Assembly (NCBI GenBank): GCA_023251435.1
Contig: JAHEYU010000049.1
Location: 2,862-45,054, forward strand
DNA: 42,193 nt
From: Bacteroidota bacterium
Lineage (GTDB): Bacteria > Bacteroidota > Bacteroidia > Bacteroidales > Prolixibacteraceae
Reading direction: 5' to 3'
The number at the start of each line of letters is the position of its first letter. Positions within the stretch are counted from its first letter, which is position 1. A program made the position numbers and the translations under genes. This document shows, in pieces, positions 1-8,578 of the stretch. The notes beneath the pieces are model-generated. The model made no database searches. It saw nothing but the letters and a program-made list of their open reading frames with translations, and had not been told where the DNA came from.

Positions 1-980
1 GTTTTCTCGACCCACAATTGCGAAGGGTCGTTGTTTTTTTTGGCCAGCCAAAACATGGCGGGGATCAAATCTCCACCCGAACCGGAATCGCCCCAGTTGA
101 AACACGGTCCGGTAACTCCGGTCATGTTTTGCAGAAATCCTGCCGTTTGCAGAAATCCGGGAGTTTTATTCAGGCCAAAATCCGATTTGAAAACGGTTTC
201 AACAGCACTTAAAAACATCACGTTGAACGAAGTTCCGTAGCCCCAGTAGCCATAACCTTCAGGATAAGCGCCATCGGGTTTGTAGTCGTTCATCGAAAGC
301 GGGATGGATGCGATTGCCCGTTCAATTACGTTTTGTGCCAGTCCAGGATGATCTTCGGCAACAGCCAATGCGCCGAAAGTCATTCCGGCGTTGCAAACCT
401 GGTTCCAGTTATTGGATACCCGCAACCAGCTATTGTATTTTGGATCAAGCGATGGATAAATTCCCTTGTAAACGATGGCTTCACGAATCGCTTTTTTCGA
501 CTCGTCAGATAATTTCGGGAAAAGCCAGTCGTAACCAACGGCCATTGCCATGGTCATTTCACCCACATCCAGAAAATGCGAAGGGTTCCACTCCGAGAAT
601 TTTGCAATCGCCAGCATTTCTTTTTCACAGCGGTCGAAATATTTCTGTTCGCCGGTCATTCGCCATGCATACGACAAGTGAAAAATCCGGCGCAGGGCTT
701 CGCGCGATTTATCAAGCAGACGGCGCCCAATTTGGATACGTTCAACTGGTGGAAGGTCGATAATGTTGTCGCTTTCTTTCAGGATGGCTTCGTGCATTTT
801 CTTCCAGATGGCGCTCGCAGCAATCGATTGGTGAATCTGTTGTTCTTCGCCTTTTAGGAGCAGGATGCGGGGATGTTCAAGGTTTCTTAGGGTCTCCGTT
901 GTAATTTTGTCTTGCGATTTAGTGGGTGCCGCAAAACAGATTAGTACTACTATTAATGACAAGAATTTTAGATGTTTCAT
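1..980 (-). CDS. heparinase II/III-like polysaccharide lyase, N-terminal part (cut by window edge)
   Basis: The minus strand is open from ATG 978-980 to base 1, about 326 codons, so the C-terminal part lies outside the window. The N-terminus looks like a Sec signal peptide (MKHLKFLSLIVVLICFAAP, probable cleavage near SQ/DK). The body is the alpha/alpha-toroid type: RRLLDKSREALRRI, WNPSHFLDVGEM, GYDWL, NNWNQVCNAGM, then YPEG followed by GYWGYGTSFN. The same blocks recur in the genes at 1239-3965 and 8579-10471, so the three are paralogues. Known relatives are polysaccharide lyases that cleave uronic-acid polymers by beta-elimination. The region with the catalytic histidines is not in the window, so activity and exact CAZy family cannot be judged. 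A 258-base spacer with palindromic repeats separates it from its upstream neighbour. Confidence 0.85.
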   Translation of the reverse strand, partial: MKHLKFLSLIVVLICFAAPTKSQDKITTETLRNLEHPRILLLKGEEQQIHQSIAASAIWKKMHEAILKESDNIIDLPPVERIQIGRRLLDKSREALRRIFHLSYAWRMTGEQKYFDRCEKEMLAIAKFSEWNPSHFLDVGEMTMAMAVGYDWLFPKLSDESKKAIREAIVYKGIYPSLDPKYNSWLRVSNNWNQVCNAGMTFGALAVAEDHPGLAQNVIERAIASIPLSMNDYKPDGAYPEGYGYWGYGTSFNVMFLSAVETVFKSDFGLNKTPGFLQTAGFLQNMTGVTGPCFNWGDSGSGGDLIPAMFWLAKKNNDPSQLWVEK

Positions 981-1047
981 ATTTATTGGTTTAAGTTATC
1001 AACTATTCTATAAAGTTATTTAAATCTATCGCATAAATTTTGAGTAT

Positions 1048-1060
1048 GCGGCAGAGCCGC
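1048..1060. repeat. short palindrome GCGGC-AGA-GCCGC
   Basis: This is a 5-bp-arm, 3-base-centre palindrome in the spacer between two lyase genes, 37 bases before the first GGTGC-type palindrome. It has the form of an interspersed palindromic (REP-like) unit. The spacer 981-1238 contains nothing else that looks like a gene. Confidence 0.5.
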
Positions 1061-1096
1061 GAAATATTAATAGCATACAGTTCGAATGAACGGGTG

Positions 1097-1210
1097 AAGG
1101 TGCAGCGCACCGTAATGCTAAAAGTATTATGTGTCCATATTGCGGTGCGCTGCACCTTTTTTGTGTATTGCATCATACCTACTACAACTATTATCGGTGC
1201 GCTGCACCTT
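1097..1210. repeat. three copies of a 16-bp palindromic repeat (AAGGTGCAGCGCACCG and its complement)
   Basis: Copy 1 lies at 1097-1112. Copies 2 (1143-1158) and 3 (1195-1210) are its exact reverse complement. Each copy is nearly palindromic itself (GGTGC, 3-base centre, GCACC). Copies 1 and 2 can also pair with each other as 16-bp arms around a 30-base loop. They lie between the stop of the lyase at 1239-3965 and the start of the lyase ending at 980. They may act as a transcript-end hairpin or be REP-like interspersed elements. No transposase is nearby in the window. Confidence 0.75.
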
Positions 1211-1238
1211 AAAGTTTTTTTGCTTCAGACGCCAAACA

Positions 1239-3965
1239 TTATTGAACCATTACTTTTGTTGTTTTTGCAATTCCATTTTTGCTTATAACCTGAACGATGT
1301 AAACTGAGTTCGAATTATTCCTGGGGTTAAATATTGCGTAGTTCCCGCTGACCTGTACCTCCTGTAAAAGACGTCCAATTAAATCATATAACCTAACTAT
1401 TTGGGTATTCTCCGGAAGATTTCTGACAGCTATCCGTTTGCTTTTCACATCGTAAAAGGCGTAAAAATCGGGACTTTTCTGCAGCGATTCAACCGAACTG
1501 GTCGAAAGAGGCAACATTTTAACATCGTCCACATAAATGCTTAGTTCTTTCTCCTGAAAGGCTTCGGTACCATTTCTTTCCGGAGAAATAAGCAAATAGC
1601 CAGATGGAGTGAAACTGAACTTGGATAAATCCTGTTTACCAACGGCGAATTGGGCTGTTCGCCATTGTGCCGTTGAATAATTGGCTGTTTGCTCGTATGG
1701 ATCGGTGAAATCGACGATAAGCACATTCCCGTTTCCGTCGTAAATGCGAACACCAATTTTCCCGGGAGCATCTTTATAGTACTTGAACTCGACCACTGAA
1801 TTGGTGTTTACCTGCAAATCGTAACCATAAGCCTGTGCGCCGCGGTAAGTAATTAGTCCTGCGTTGGCAGACGTTACATATTGGCTATCGTCTTGCCGCT
1901 GAATTTTAAGCACTTTGTTGCTGGTGTTGATTCCGCTTTTGAAAGGGTTGGTAACCACTTCGCCAAGGATTGCTTTGACTGATCCGTTTGAGGCTGGGTT
2001 CATTTTCCAGCTCACAAAACCACTTGAAAGCGAGCCAATATTGAATGATTCAAAATTCTCGTTCAGTTCATTTTCGGCGGTACTTAAACCCAGCCCATTC
2101 AGGATTGCGTCACCTGCCGGAACCATTTTTACGGTAACTGTTTGCGTAGCGCCTGCAGCAACCGAAAATTCGAAGCCGGTAAAATACGTGTCAGCATTTT
2201 GTTCTTCGTAAGTGGTAGGCGGTTTGGTACTCCACGCTTTCGCTTCCACCTGATCGGTTCCTTCGAAAATCAGGTAAAGTGATTTGGTTGATTGGGTCAG
2301 TTTAATAATTTTATTACTGACTTTCTGCGGAACCGCTTGTGTTCCCAGATTCCAACGCACAGTCAATGGATTCGTTTTGGCCCTGATTTCATCTTTGATT
2401 TCGACGTATCGGTTGGATACAATAGTTCCGGTTCGGCGACAGTTCGTTACATCGTTCTGGTAAAGCGAAGTCAGATTCAGTTCTACTGATTTTAATGCCG
2501 AAGTATTGACCAGATTCTCCATAAGCGAATTGCCAGTTACCAATTGCTTTTTCCCATTAATTGTTAGCGTGTTGTGTGCCATGTTGTTGTATCGAAATAC
2601 ATCCCAGCGTTCTGATGTCTGGCTCATGTTCCATAAATCTACGCCATTGGTTTCGAGTGAGTTGTAATCGCTCATGCCCAAATCCATCGCCCAGCGAATA
2701 TCGTTGGCCTCCATCACAAACGAACCAATGTCCATGTGTGCGTGGTTTGATGAAGGTGTTCCTCCTTTCATGGCCAGATAAATATCGTTGGTGCCCCAGC
2801 CCGAACGCATGGAAGTGACAGCACTTTCACCCTGCGCCAGGTAGGTTGTTTCTGCGGGAGTGGGCAAATCGGAGAGCGGTAAATTCATGCTCCAGATGAG
2901 CAGAAAGGGCAACAATCGGTTTCCAGTCAATCCTGAAGGGCTGTTATCGAGCGAGAAGGTCAGTTTCTGTAATTCGCCGTACAAACAGTTTGCGTTTCCG
3001 GAGCGTGCAGCCAGCCAGAACATTCCAGGCAAAACACCTATTCCATTACCACAGTCGGCAAAATTGAAAGGAAGTGGATTGATTGATTTTAAGGCTCCCC
3101 CGCTCAATTGCTTCGTGGCATTTCCCTGCATGTGCGTGACAAAATTTACAGTGCTCAAAAAACCTTCCAACTCCAAAAGCTGCCTGTCGGTGCTCCACAT
3201 ACGTTGCAGCAGATCGATAAACAGAATATTGAACGTGGTTCCGTAATCCCAATATCCCATTCCTTCCGGATAAGCGCCGTTGTATTTGTAAACTCCCATC
3301 GGGATTTTGATGGAAGTCACCGCACGGTCGATCAACGATTGGTAATAAGTCGGATTCTCGTCGAACACAGCCGCAACTCCGGCCGAAATTCCTGCATTGC
3401 AAACCTGGTTCCAGTTATTGTCGCTGGTCAGCCACGACTGATTAGCTGATTTCTCGATTCCCTTTGTCTTGATGGCCGAGGCAATGGTCGTTCGAGAATT
3501 GGCGCTTAAATAACTATAAAGCCAGTCGTAACCAATGGCCATCGCCAATGTCATTTCTCCCACATCCAGAAAATGTGAAGGATTCCAGTCAACAAAAGCA
3601 GCCATGCCCAACATCTCGGTTTCGGCGCGGGCGGCATAACGTGCATCGCCGGTCATTCGGTAAGCGTAGCTCAAAAAACAAATTCGGCGGATGGCTTCGC
3701 GCGACACGGAAAGCAGTCGTTTCCCGGTTAAAACCCTTTGCTGAACAGATAAAGTGAGCATCTTATCACTTTCTGATATCATGAGATCGTGCACACGTTT
3801 TAAAACCGGTGTTGAATTAAGTTTGGCCTTCAATGTGGCTTCGTCGGCCGAAAGAAAAAACAAACGGGGATGCCCGGTTAGGGGATAGGTGGTCTGACTT
3901 TGAGCCTTTTCAACACTCAATAAGCCAACGCCAACAAATAAGATCAAAATCAGTAGTTTTTTCAT
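1239..3965 (-). CDS. secreted heparinase II/III-like polysaccharide lyase with T9SS sorting domain
   Basis: This 908-residue protein begins with a signal peptide (about residues 1-23, ending AQSQ). An alpha/alpha-toroid domain follows (about 30-370) with WNPSHFLDVGEM (127-138), NNWNQVCNAG (183-192) and AYPEGMGYWDYGTTFN (231-246). The heparinase II/III beta-sheet domain carries NHAHMDIGSF at 407-416, the expected place of a catalytic histidine. Residues about 660-825 form a jelly-roll-like module resembling a carbohydrate-binding domain. The last 80 residues match a type IX secretion C-terminal sorting domain (VRLYDLIGRLL, then VYIVQV and a KTTKVMVQ end). It should be exported to the surface or medium and cleave a uronic-acid polymer. 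It is the only protein in the window with a sorting domain and is longer than its paralogue at 8579-10471. Substrate unknown. Confidence 0.88.
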   Translation of the reverse strand: MKKLLILILFVGVGLLSVEKAQSQTTYPLTGHPRLFFLSADEATLKAKLNSTPVLKRVHDLMISESDKMLTLSVQQRVLTGKRLLSVSREAIRRICFLSYAYRMTGDARYAARAETEMLGMAAFVDWNPSHFLDVGEMTLAMAIGYDWLYSYLSANSRTTIASAIKTKGIEKSANQSWLTSDNNWNQVCNAGISAGVAAVFDENPTYYQSLIDRAVTSIKIPMGVYKYNGAYPEGMGYWDYGTTFNILFIDLLQRMWSTDRQLLELEGFLSTVNFVTHMQGNATKQLSGGALKSINPLPFNFADCGNGIGVLPGMFWLAARSGNANCLYGELQKLTFSLDNSPSGLTGNRLLPFLLIWSMNLPLSDLPTPAETTYLAQGESAVTSMRSGWGTNDIYLAMKGGTPSSNHAHMDIGSFVMEANDIRWAMDLGMSDYNSLETNGVDLWNMSQTSERWDVFRYNNMAHNTLTINGKKQLVTGNSLMENLVNTSALKSVELNLTSLYQNDVTNCRRTGTIVSNRYVEIKDEIRAKTNPLTVRWNLGTQAVPQKVSNKIIKLTQSTKSLYLIFEGTDQVEAKAWSTKPPTTYEEQNADTYFTGFEFSVAAGATQTVTVKMVPAGDAILNGLGLSTAENELNENFESFNIGSLSSGFVSWKMNPASNGSVKAILGEVVTNPFKSGINTSNKVLKIQRQDDSQYVTSANAGLITYRGAQAYGYDLQVNTNSVVEFKYYKDAPGKIGVRIYDGNGNVLIVDFTDPYEQTANYSTAQWRTAQFAVGKQDLSKFSFTPSGYLLISPERNGTEAFQEKELSIYVDDVKMLPLSTSSVESLQKSPDFYAFYDVKSKRIAVRNLPENTQIVRLYDLIGRLLQEVQVSGNYAIFNPRNNSNSVYIVQVISKNGIAKTTKVMVQ

Positions 3966-4068
3966 TTTAAAACAAATAGGTTATGCGAATAATTTCGTTG
4001 TGGCACATACAGCATTTTCTTTTCAATTTTGGTTTGCAGATGCGCCTTGTTTCTTCTTTTTCTGTTTT

Positions 4069-4127
4069 CCCCGGGTTACGTCGTTCCTCCTCACCCGGGG
4101 TTATTCAGATTTGACTCCGTCGGAGTC
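4069..4127. repeat. two inverted repeats: CCCCGGGT/ACCCGGGG and GACTCCG-T-CGGAGTC
   Basis: The arms CCCCGGGT (4069-4076) and ACCCGGGG (4093-4100) enclose a 16-base loop. GACTCCGTCGGAGTC (4113-4127) is a 7-bp-arm palindrome with a single central base. Both are perfect and lie only 12 bases apart. They belong to the same palindrome cluster as the units at 4196-4357. Confidence 0.6.
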
Positions 4128-4195
4128 CTTTAGAATTGATTTATCATCTAAGATCAACTTTTCAGGGTTTTCGCCGTCAAGTTAGACCCAATTTA

Positions 4196-4357
4196 GGGCT
4201 AAAGCCCAACTCCTTTTGTTTACTCATGTCCGTTGGCTGAAGCCAACGGCACAGGATAGGGCTACGATTAAGCAATTCATCCGTTCTGAGCATTATTCTT
4301 TGCCATCACATTTGTGTGACGGATAGGATAATATCATGTTATATGGGCTTTAGCCCA
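4196..4357. repeat. palindromes GGGCT-AA-AGCCC (two copies) and CCGTTGGCT-GA-AGCCAACGG
   Basis: GGGCTAAAGCCC lies at 4196-4207 and its reverse complement GGGCTTTAGCCC at 4345-4356, extended by one pair (TGGGCT/AGCCCA) to 4344-4357. Between them CCGTTGGCTGAAGCCAACGG (4230-4249) has 9-bp arms around a 2-base centre. The arms end in the same GGCT/AGCC core, so the units look related. This pattern fits REP-like interspersed palindromes of Bacteroidota intergenic DNA; that family assignment is from memory. Confidence 0.65.
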
Positions 4358-4416
4358 ATTGTTTCCCAAAGCTTTGCTGTCAAGCCTTTTTTTGCGAAGC
4401 TTTGACAGAGGCTTTT

Positions 4417-6564
4417 TTACATCTCGATTGTCACACTCTGTCCGGCATAAACAGTTTGAGGCAAATCAATTGATATTTCTGTAACTCTTTTCTTTTCGTT
4501 ATAGGATGAGCGGAAATTTTCTCCGCTTTTCTCCATTTTTTGGCTAACAGTGATATGGATTTTACCCAGTTTACGGGAAGGATCGGCCACCGAAATTTGT
4601 TTTATCGAAGAACCATCAGTTTTCACCATCACCGTTGCAGGACTATCCATCCCGATGATTAGGTTGTCAGCTACTTTTATTTCGCCGGAAGTATAGAAAA
4701 CTGCCTGGCAAATATTCAACCCGGTATGTTTCACGGCCTGAATTTCAGGAGTGTTTGAAAGGATCGCGATTTGCTGTCCGGCTTTGTCCATTTCCTGCTC
4801 GGTGGTTGCCGGGACAACGATGTACTGGTAGCTGGCGTTTCGTGGTTGCTGACCGTGATCGAGCCAAAGTTTGAACACGTCTTTATTAACTTCATCTTTG
4901 GGCGAATCAGACTGTCGGTTAATTTTAAACCAACTTCCGGTTTGCACCTGGTTCGATAAATATACCTTTTGTGCTTCAGGAAAAACATAGCCAATGCCAT
5001 CGTGCAAAACCCATTTCACCTTTTCGAGTTGACGTTCGCCTTTTGCAACCATTGACTTTTGGTTACCGCTCATCACCATCACCTCGCCATGCAGCAAACA
5101 TTGGTTGATGGTTGTTGCTACCTCAAGTTTTGCACTTGAATTAATGCCTGTTCCGAGACAAACATATTCATTATCGAAAAAGAACCATGCTTTTTTTGCC
5201 GCAAGTGGATCGTGCGCACTTTTGAAATCGTAGGCAACAGCTCCGTATTTTCCATCGGTAACCGCGCCAACAAAGTCGGTCAGTCCCTTTTTCTGGATTT
5301 CATTTTCAGAAGGCAGCGCCGGTTTTTGCAAAATGGTCGTTCCCGGAATTTTCTGCCAGTCGTAAACGGGGGCAATGTTGGTGTATTCGTCACCTGTTCT
5401 GGTAATGTAATTGGTGCCATCGCCCCGGTGGTGGTTCATCAAACCTTCGCCGTTGTAAGGCACTTCCATGTTGTCGTTGCGCGTGGAGTGCATCCTGACG
5501 GAAGTATAAAACGTGGGGCGTTGGAAAGAAAAATGCTCGGTTTGCCAGAAGAATTTTCCGAACGACAGGGTAGGAGCGGCTTCTTCTTTGCGGATTTTGA
5601 TAATTTCTTCCAGTTCTCCTTTCCGGTAGTCGGTGGTTTTTAGCAAACGTTCAGGAGCAGTTGTTCCCATTGCCCGATGCCTTTCGGCGCGCGTGATGTC
5701 GCGGTTTTTGGTGCCGGGATCGTTGTATTTCCCATACACCATTTGTTTACAGATTCCGTCGAGATAATAATCAATCAGTTGCTGAAGCGGTTTTTCGGAG
5801 AACTGGTACTTTGTTCCGGCCACGAAAGCAGCCCACTCGACAAAAGCATCTGCATAACCCAATCCGTAGGAAAGGGTATTGTTTACGCGGTCTTCGCGGT
5901 GATGAAAGCTGTAATCGTGCTGCATACCACGTTGTCCGGTGTTAAATTTGATTTCACCTTCAATCACCTTAATCACTTCGGTAAACTGAACCTCGTCGCG
6001 CCTGTAAAGCAGGTTTTTTGCCAGAATTCCTGCAATTTTTATGCGGTCGCCGCTCGGACGTGCTCCGGTGGCCGTAAGGTGTGCGCGCCCAATCATGGGC
6101 TGGGCTTTTTCAACGCGGTCTTTGGTCAGGTCGGTATCCATAATGAGCAAAACCGAATTCAGGGCAATGGGAGTTCCAATCTGGTTATACCACCAGTTTT
6201 CGCAAATAAAATCGTTCGCCAGCCAATAATCGATCGCCGAATAAATGGCCAGTTTAAGCTTTTTGTCGCCTTTTAGCCTGGTGCCTTTCTTTTTGAATGC
6301 ACGACTCATTTCGACCATATTACCCAAATGTCGGGCATGTTGAAATCCGGTATTCGAAACATCCACGTAGTCGATGCCTGGCCAGGTCCCATCGGGGCGA
6401 ATGGTCGCCATCAGATGTCTGATTTGGGATTCATTAACTTCAGGAGCCATCAGTTCGGCCACTACTTTTTGCCGGAGTATTTCAATTTCCGGAGTTGCAC
6501 AAATGCCACTGGTAGTGGTCAAAACTAGGATAAGAACAATTACTGATTGAAAAAAACGCTTCAT
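4417..6564 (-). CDS. polysaccharide lyase family 8 (chondroitin AC/hyaluronate lyase-like)
   Basis: This 715-residue protein, close to the ~700 of Pedobacter chondroitinase AC, begins with a signal peptide (about 1-23). An alpha toroid follows (about 25-330), then beta-sandwich domains. Recognisable PL8 landmarks are ENWWYNQIGTP (122-132), YSFHH (218-222), LSYGLGYADAF (231-241), NRDITRAERHR (287-297), and NGEG (371-374) before DGTNYI and PVYDWQKIPGTT. His221/222, Tyr233, Arg288/292 and Glu373 are the probable counterparts of the known His, Tyr, Arg and Glu active-site residues. Two oddities: the His-Tyr spacing is two residues longer than in chondroitinase AC, and its TGANK segment (catalytic Asn) reads TGARPSGD here. 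Last gene of the tight lyase run, 22 bases after its neighbour. Substrate may therefore differ from chondroitin or hyaluronan. Confidence 0.88.
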   Translation of the reverse strand: MKRFFQSVIVLILVLTTTSGICATPEIEILRQKVVAELMAPEVNESQIRHLMATIRPDGTWPGIDYVDVSNTGFQHARHLGNMVEMSRAFKKKGTRLKGDKKLKLAIYSAIDYWLANDFICENWWYNQIGTPIALNSVLLIMDTDLTKDRVEKAQPMIGRAHLTATGARPSGDRIKIAGILAKNLLYRRDEVQFTEVIKVIEGEIKFNTGQRGMQHDYSFHHREDRVNNTLSYGLGYADAFVEWAAFVAGTKYQFSEKPLQQLIDYYLDGICKQMVYGKYNDPGTKNRDITRAERHRAMGTTAPERLLKTTDYRKGELEEIIKIRKEEAAPTLSFGKFFWQTEHFSFQRPTFYTSVRMHSTRNDNMEVPYNGEGLMNHHRGDGTNYITRTGDEYTNIAPVYDWQKIPGTTILQKPALPSENEIQKKGLTDFVGAVTDGKYGAVAYDFKSAHDPLAAKKAWFFFDNEYVCLGTGINSSAKLEVATTINQCLLHGEVMVMSGNQKSMVAKGERQLEKVKWVLHDGIGYVFPEAQKVYLSNQVQTGSWFKINRQSDSPKDEVNKDVFKLWLDHGQQPRNASYQYIVVPATTEQEMDKAGQQIAILSNTPEIQAVKHTGLNICQAVFYTSGEIKVADNLIIGMDSPATVMVKTDGSSIKQISVADPSRKLGKIHITVSQKMEKSGENFRSSYNEKKRVTEISIDLPQTVYAGQSVTIEM

Positions 6565-6586
6565 AAGAATGGGTTTGATTTTTAAT

Positions 6587-8557
6587 TTATTTTGAAGCTG
6601 TGATTGTAAGCGACTGACTTCCTTTCACTCCGGGATTAATAAACTCAAATACGACCCGGGTAACTCCTTTTGGCCAGTACCTGATCAACGATTTGTCCTT
6701 TACTTCGATAAACTCAATTTTTGGTTGTACAACTTTTGAGTTGTAGCTCAGGTTCAGGTTGAATCCATCTCCTTCCAGTTTCAAAAGGCCGGGTTTAAGT
6801 TCCGATACTTTGCAATAAGTGATCAGGTTTGAACTGGTTTTTGCACCTGTGTTTTCGGCCAATTCGTACCTGTCGGAAATACTAAAATTTTTACCCCGGT
6901 TTAAGGTGTAGCTGCGTAGCCATGATTTAACCCTGGCCTCGGCAGGATATGAACCAGTAATGTCGGTTGTGAATGTCGCTGATTTATCGCTGGCTGTAAA
7001 AGTTGAATTTTTTGCTTTAAAACTGGCACCGGCTTTTTGATCTGTCCCATTGATAACGGGCAGGTTGTGATAACCGGATTGCATGGTCCAGATTTCATAA
7101 CGCCGCGAACTAAATGTTTTTGCATTGTATTCTTCGCGTCCGAGGTCAATCAGGCAGGGTTTGCCATCGTAATACATAACGCAGGTTCCAATGTCGTTGT
7201 GATTGTGGCTCTCGGCGTTGAATCCGCCTTTGGCCCCAAAGAAAAATCCCAGGTAACTATCTGCCTTATCGCGGGCTCCGGCAACTTCGGTATCAGGAAG
7301 CCAGAAATCGGCTACCAATGCCTCCTTTGCTTCTGCATTTTTTATTTCGTCCAGAAGTGTCAGGTTTTTAATTTGATCGCCAATTTTTCCACCCATACTT
7401 CCTTCTCCCCATTTGGCCAGTTTAGCCAGATAAGCCCCAAACTGCTGCATTACGGGATCTTTTATGGCTTTGCCATACCGGTAAACTGAAGAGGGACTTC
7501 CACCTGTCGTAGCATCGGCATCGGCAAAATTGATGAAGTAGGGTGCATGAATATTTACCTGATAAAAGTACTTCCCAATATTCTGAACAAGCGGATCATC
7601 AAACACATCAAATTTGCCGCCTGTGGCATCTTTTAAAACTTCAAGGCTTTCATACAGCAAAGCACCTGCAGCTCCCCAGTAGGAAGGACCTTCGTCACAA
7701 CCACCATCGTCGGAATAGCCGTTCAGGAATTTATCGAGCGAGTTGATGACTTTCTCCACTTCGGCCACTTTTTTCACAGGATCCGATTCGAGCAGTAAAA
7801 AACAGTTCAGCATGTTGTAGTTAATCCAAGGATTCCAGTTGTTTGGTCGTCCGCCTTTAAAACCCATGTAGCCAAAGTCGTTCCGTTCGAAATACGGCTT
7901 CAGCGCTTTGTTGGTAATTTCCTGTTTCAGCCGTTTGGAGATCAGTGGATGTACCTTATCGAATTCATCTTTAAACAGATACCAGGTCCACGACAGATTG
8001 CTGGTCACTTCGCCAACGCCAAGATCGACATAAGGTTGGTCAATATCCGGGAGCCCGGAACCGGCTTTTTGGAATTGCCCGATATGTGCCGACCAGCCCC
8101 ACCAGGTTTGTTCGCTGTAAAACCAAACGCCGTTGATGATTTGATCCATAAAGTGGCCTTTTCCTTCGACCAGTTCGCCCATTACCAGTGAAATAAGGGC
8201 ATTGCTGCAGGCTGAATAGGCTCCCTGACGACGGTCGCCTGAACGGATGAATTCAAGATAATCGGTTGCTTTCACTACCGGCCAGTCATAGGTGAGGTAT
8301 TTCTCCGCTTTTGAGATGTATTCGTTTCTGATGTTCTCGGGCAAACTTTGCCAGAATTGCCGGTTTTTGTAATCCGGAAATTTGTTCCAGGAATTGTCGG
8401 TTATCAGGACTTTTGCCAGATCGACCGCTTTGGCTTCTTTTGCCAGAATGTTACGCTCCTTGTTGGTTAATTCGGCTAACGAATATTTCGGAAGTACCGA
8501 AAAGACAACAGCAATGAAAATGATCATCAGGATTGGCAATTGGTTTATTTTCTTCAT
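6587..8557 (-). CDS. heparinase II/III family polysaccharide lyase
   Basis: This 656-residue protein has an N-terminal signal peptide (about 1-28, ending SLAE). An alpha/alpha toroid follows with NNWNPWINYN (239-248) and CDEGPSYWGAAG (287-298). The beta-sheet domain carries SHNHNDIGTC (450-459; His451 and His453 are candidate catalytic or metal-site residues), CLIDLG (468-473) and RRYEIWTMQSGYHNLP (485-500). The NHND plus YHNLP pattern is typical of the heparinase II/III superfamily found in PL12, PL21 and PL33-like enzymes; I lean to a PL33-like or unassigned family but cannot settle it. It is only distantly like the paralogous trio at 1, 1239 and 8579. It lies 21 bases after the lipoprotein lyase and 22 bases before PL8, so it is co-transcribed. 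No sorting domain is seen, so a periplasmic location is likely. Confidence 0.85.
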   Translation of the reverse strand: MKKINQLPILMIIFIAVVFSVLPKYSLAELTNKERNILAKEAKAVDLAKVLITDNSWNKFPDYKNRQFWQSLPENIRNEYISKAEKYLTYDWPVVKATDYLEFIRSGDRRQGAYSACSNALISLVMGELVEGKGHFMDQIINGVWFYSEQTWWGWSAHIGQFQKAGSGLPDIDQPYVDLGVGEVTSNLSWTWYLFKDEFDKVHPLISKRLKQEITNKALKPYFERNDFGYMGFKGGRPNNWNPWINYNMLNCFLLLESDPVKKVAEVEKVINSLDKFLNGYSDDGGCDEGPSYWGAAGALLYESLEVLKDATGGKFDVFDDPLVQNIGKYFYQVNIHAPYFINFADADATTGGSPSSVYRYGKAIKDPVMQQFGAYLAKLAKWGEGSMGGKIGDQIKNLTLLDEIKNAEAKEALVADFWLPDTEVAGARDKADSYLGFFFGAKGGFNAESHNHNDIGTCVMYYDGKPCLIDLGREEYNAKTFSSRRYEIWTMQSGYHNLPVINGTDQKAGASFKAKNSTFTASDKSATFTTDITGSYPAEARVKSWLRSYTLNRGKNFSISDRYELAENTGAKTSSNLITYCKVSELKPGLLKLEGDGFNLNLSYNSKVVQPKIEFIEVKDKSLIRYWPKGVTRVVFEFINPGVKGSQSLTITASK

Positions 8558-8578
8558 GGTTGGTTTTTTTTAAAATTT

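Larger units (their letters stand above)
3966..4416. other. 451-base intergenic region rich in short palindromes, no gene
   Basis: I see no credible coding sequence in this gap between the PL8 gene and the T9SS-tagged lyase. It contains at least five short perfect palindromes (listed separately) and a weaker structure at 4369-4409. That structure pairs CTGTCAA with TTGACAG and lies just past the PL8 stop codon, but it lacks a clear T-run, so a terminator role is doubtful. The promoter of the gene starting at 3965 should lie in the right-hand neighbour sequence; I could not identify a convincing TAnnTTTG box. Confidence 0.6.

Noticed and set aside
1097-1210. Possible small CRISPR array
   Set aside because: Only three 16-base copies, in mixed orientation, with spacers of 30 and 36 bases and no cas genes.
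1040-1288. Plus-strand reading frame of 82 codons
   Set aside because: It runs over the palindromic repeats at 1048-1210 and into the end of a well-supported minus-strand gene; no family-like sequence.
4369-4412. Terminator for the PL8 gene
   Set aside because: CTGTCAA/TTGACAG can pair, but no T-run follows on the minus strand, so I mention it only within the spacer description.
5677-6276. Long plus-strand frame of 199 codons opposite the PL8 gene
   Set aside because: It is antisense to conserved PL8 sequence and has no recognisable domain; the same holds for frames such as 9722-10210 and 5212-5643.
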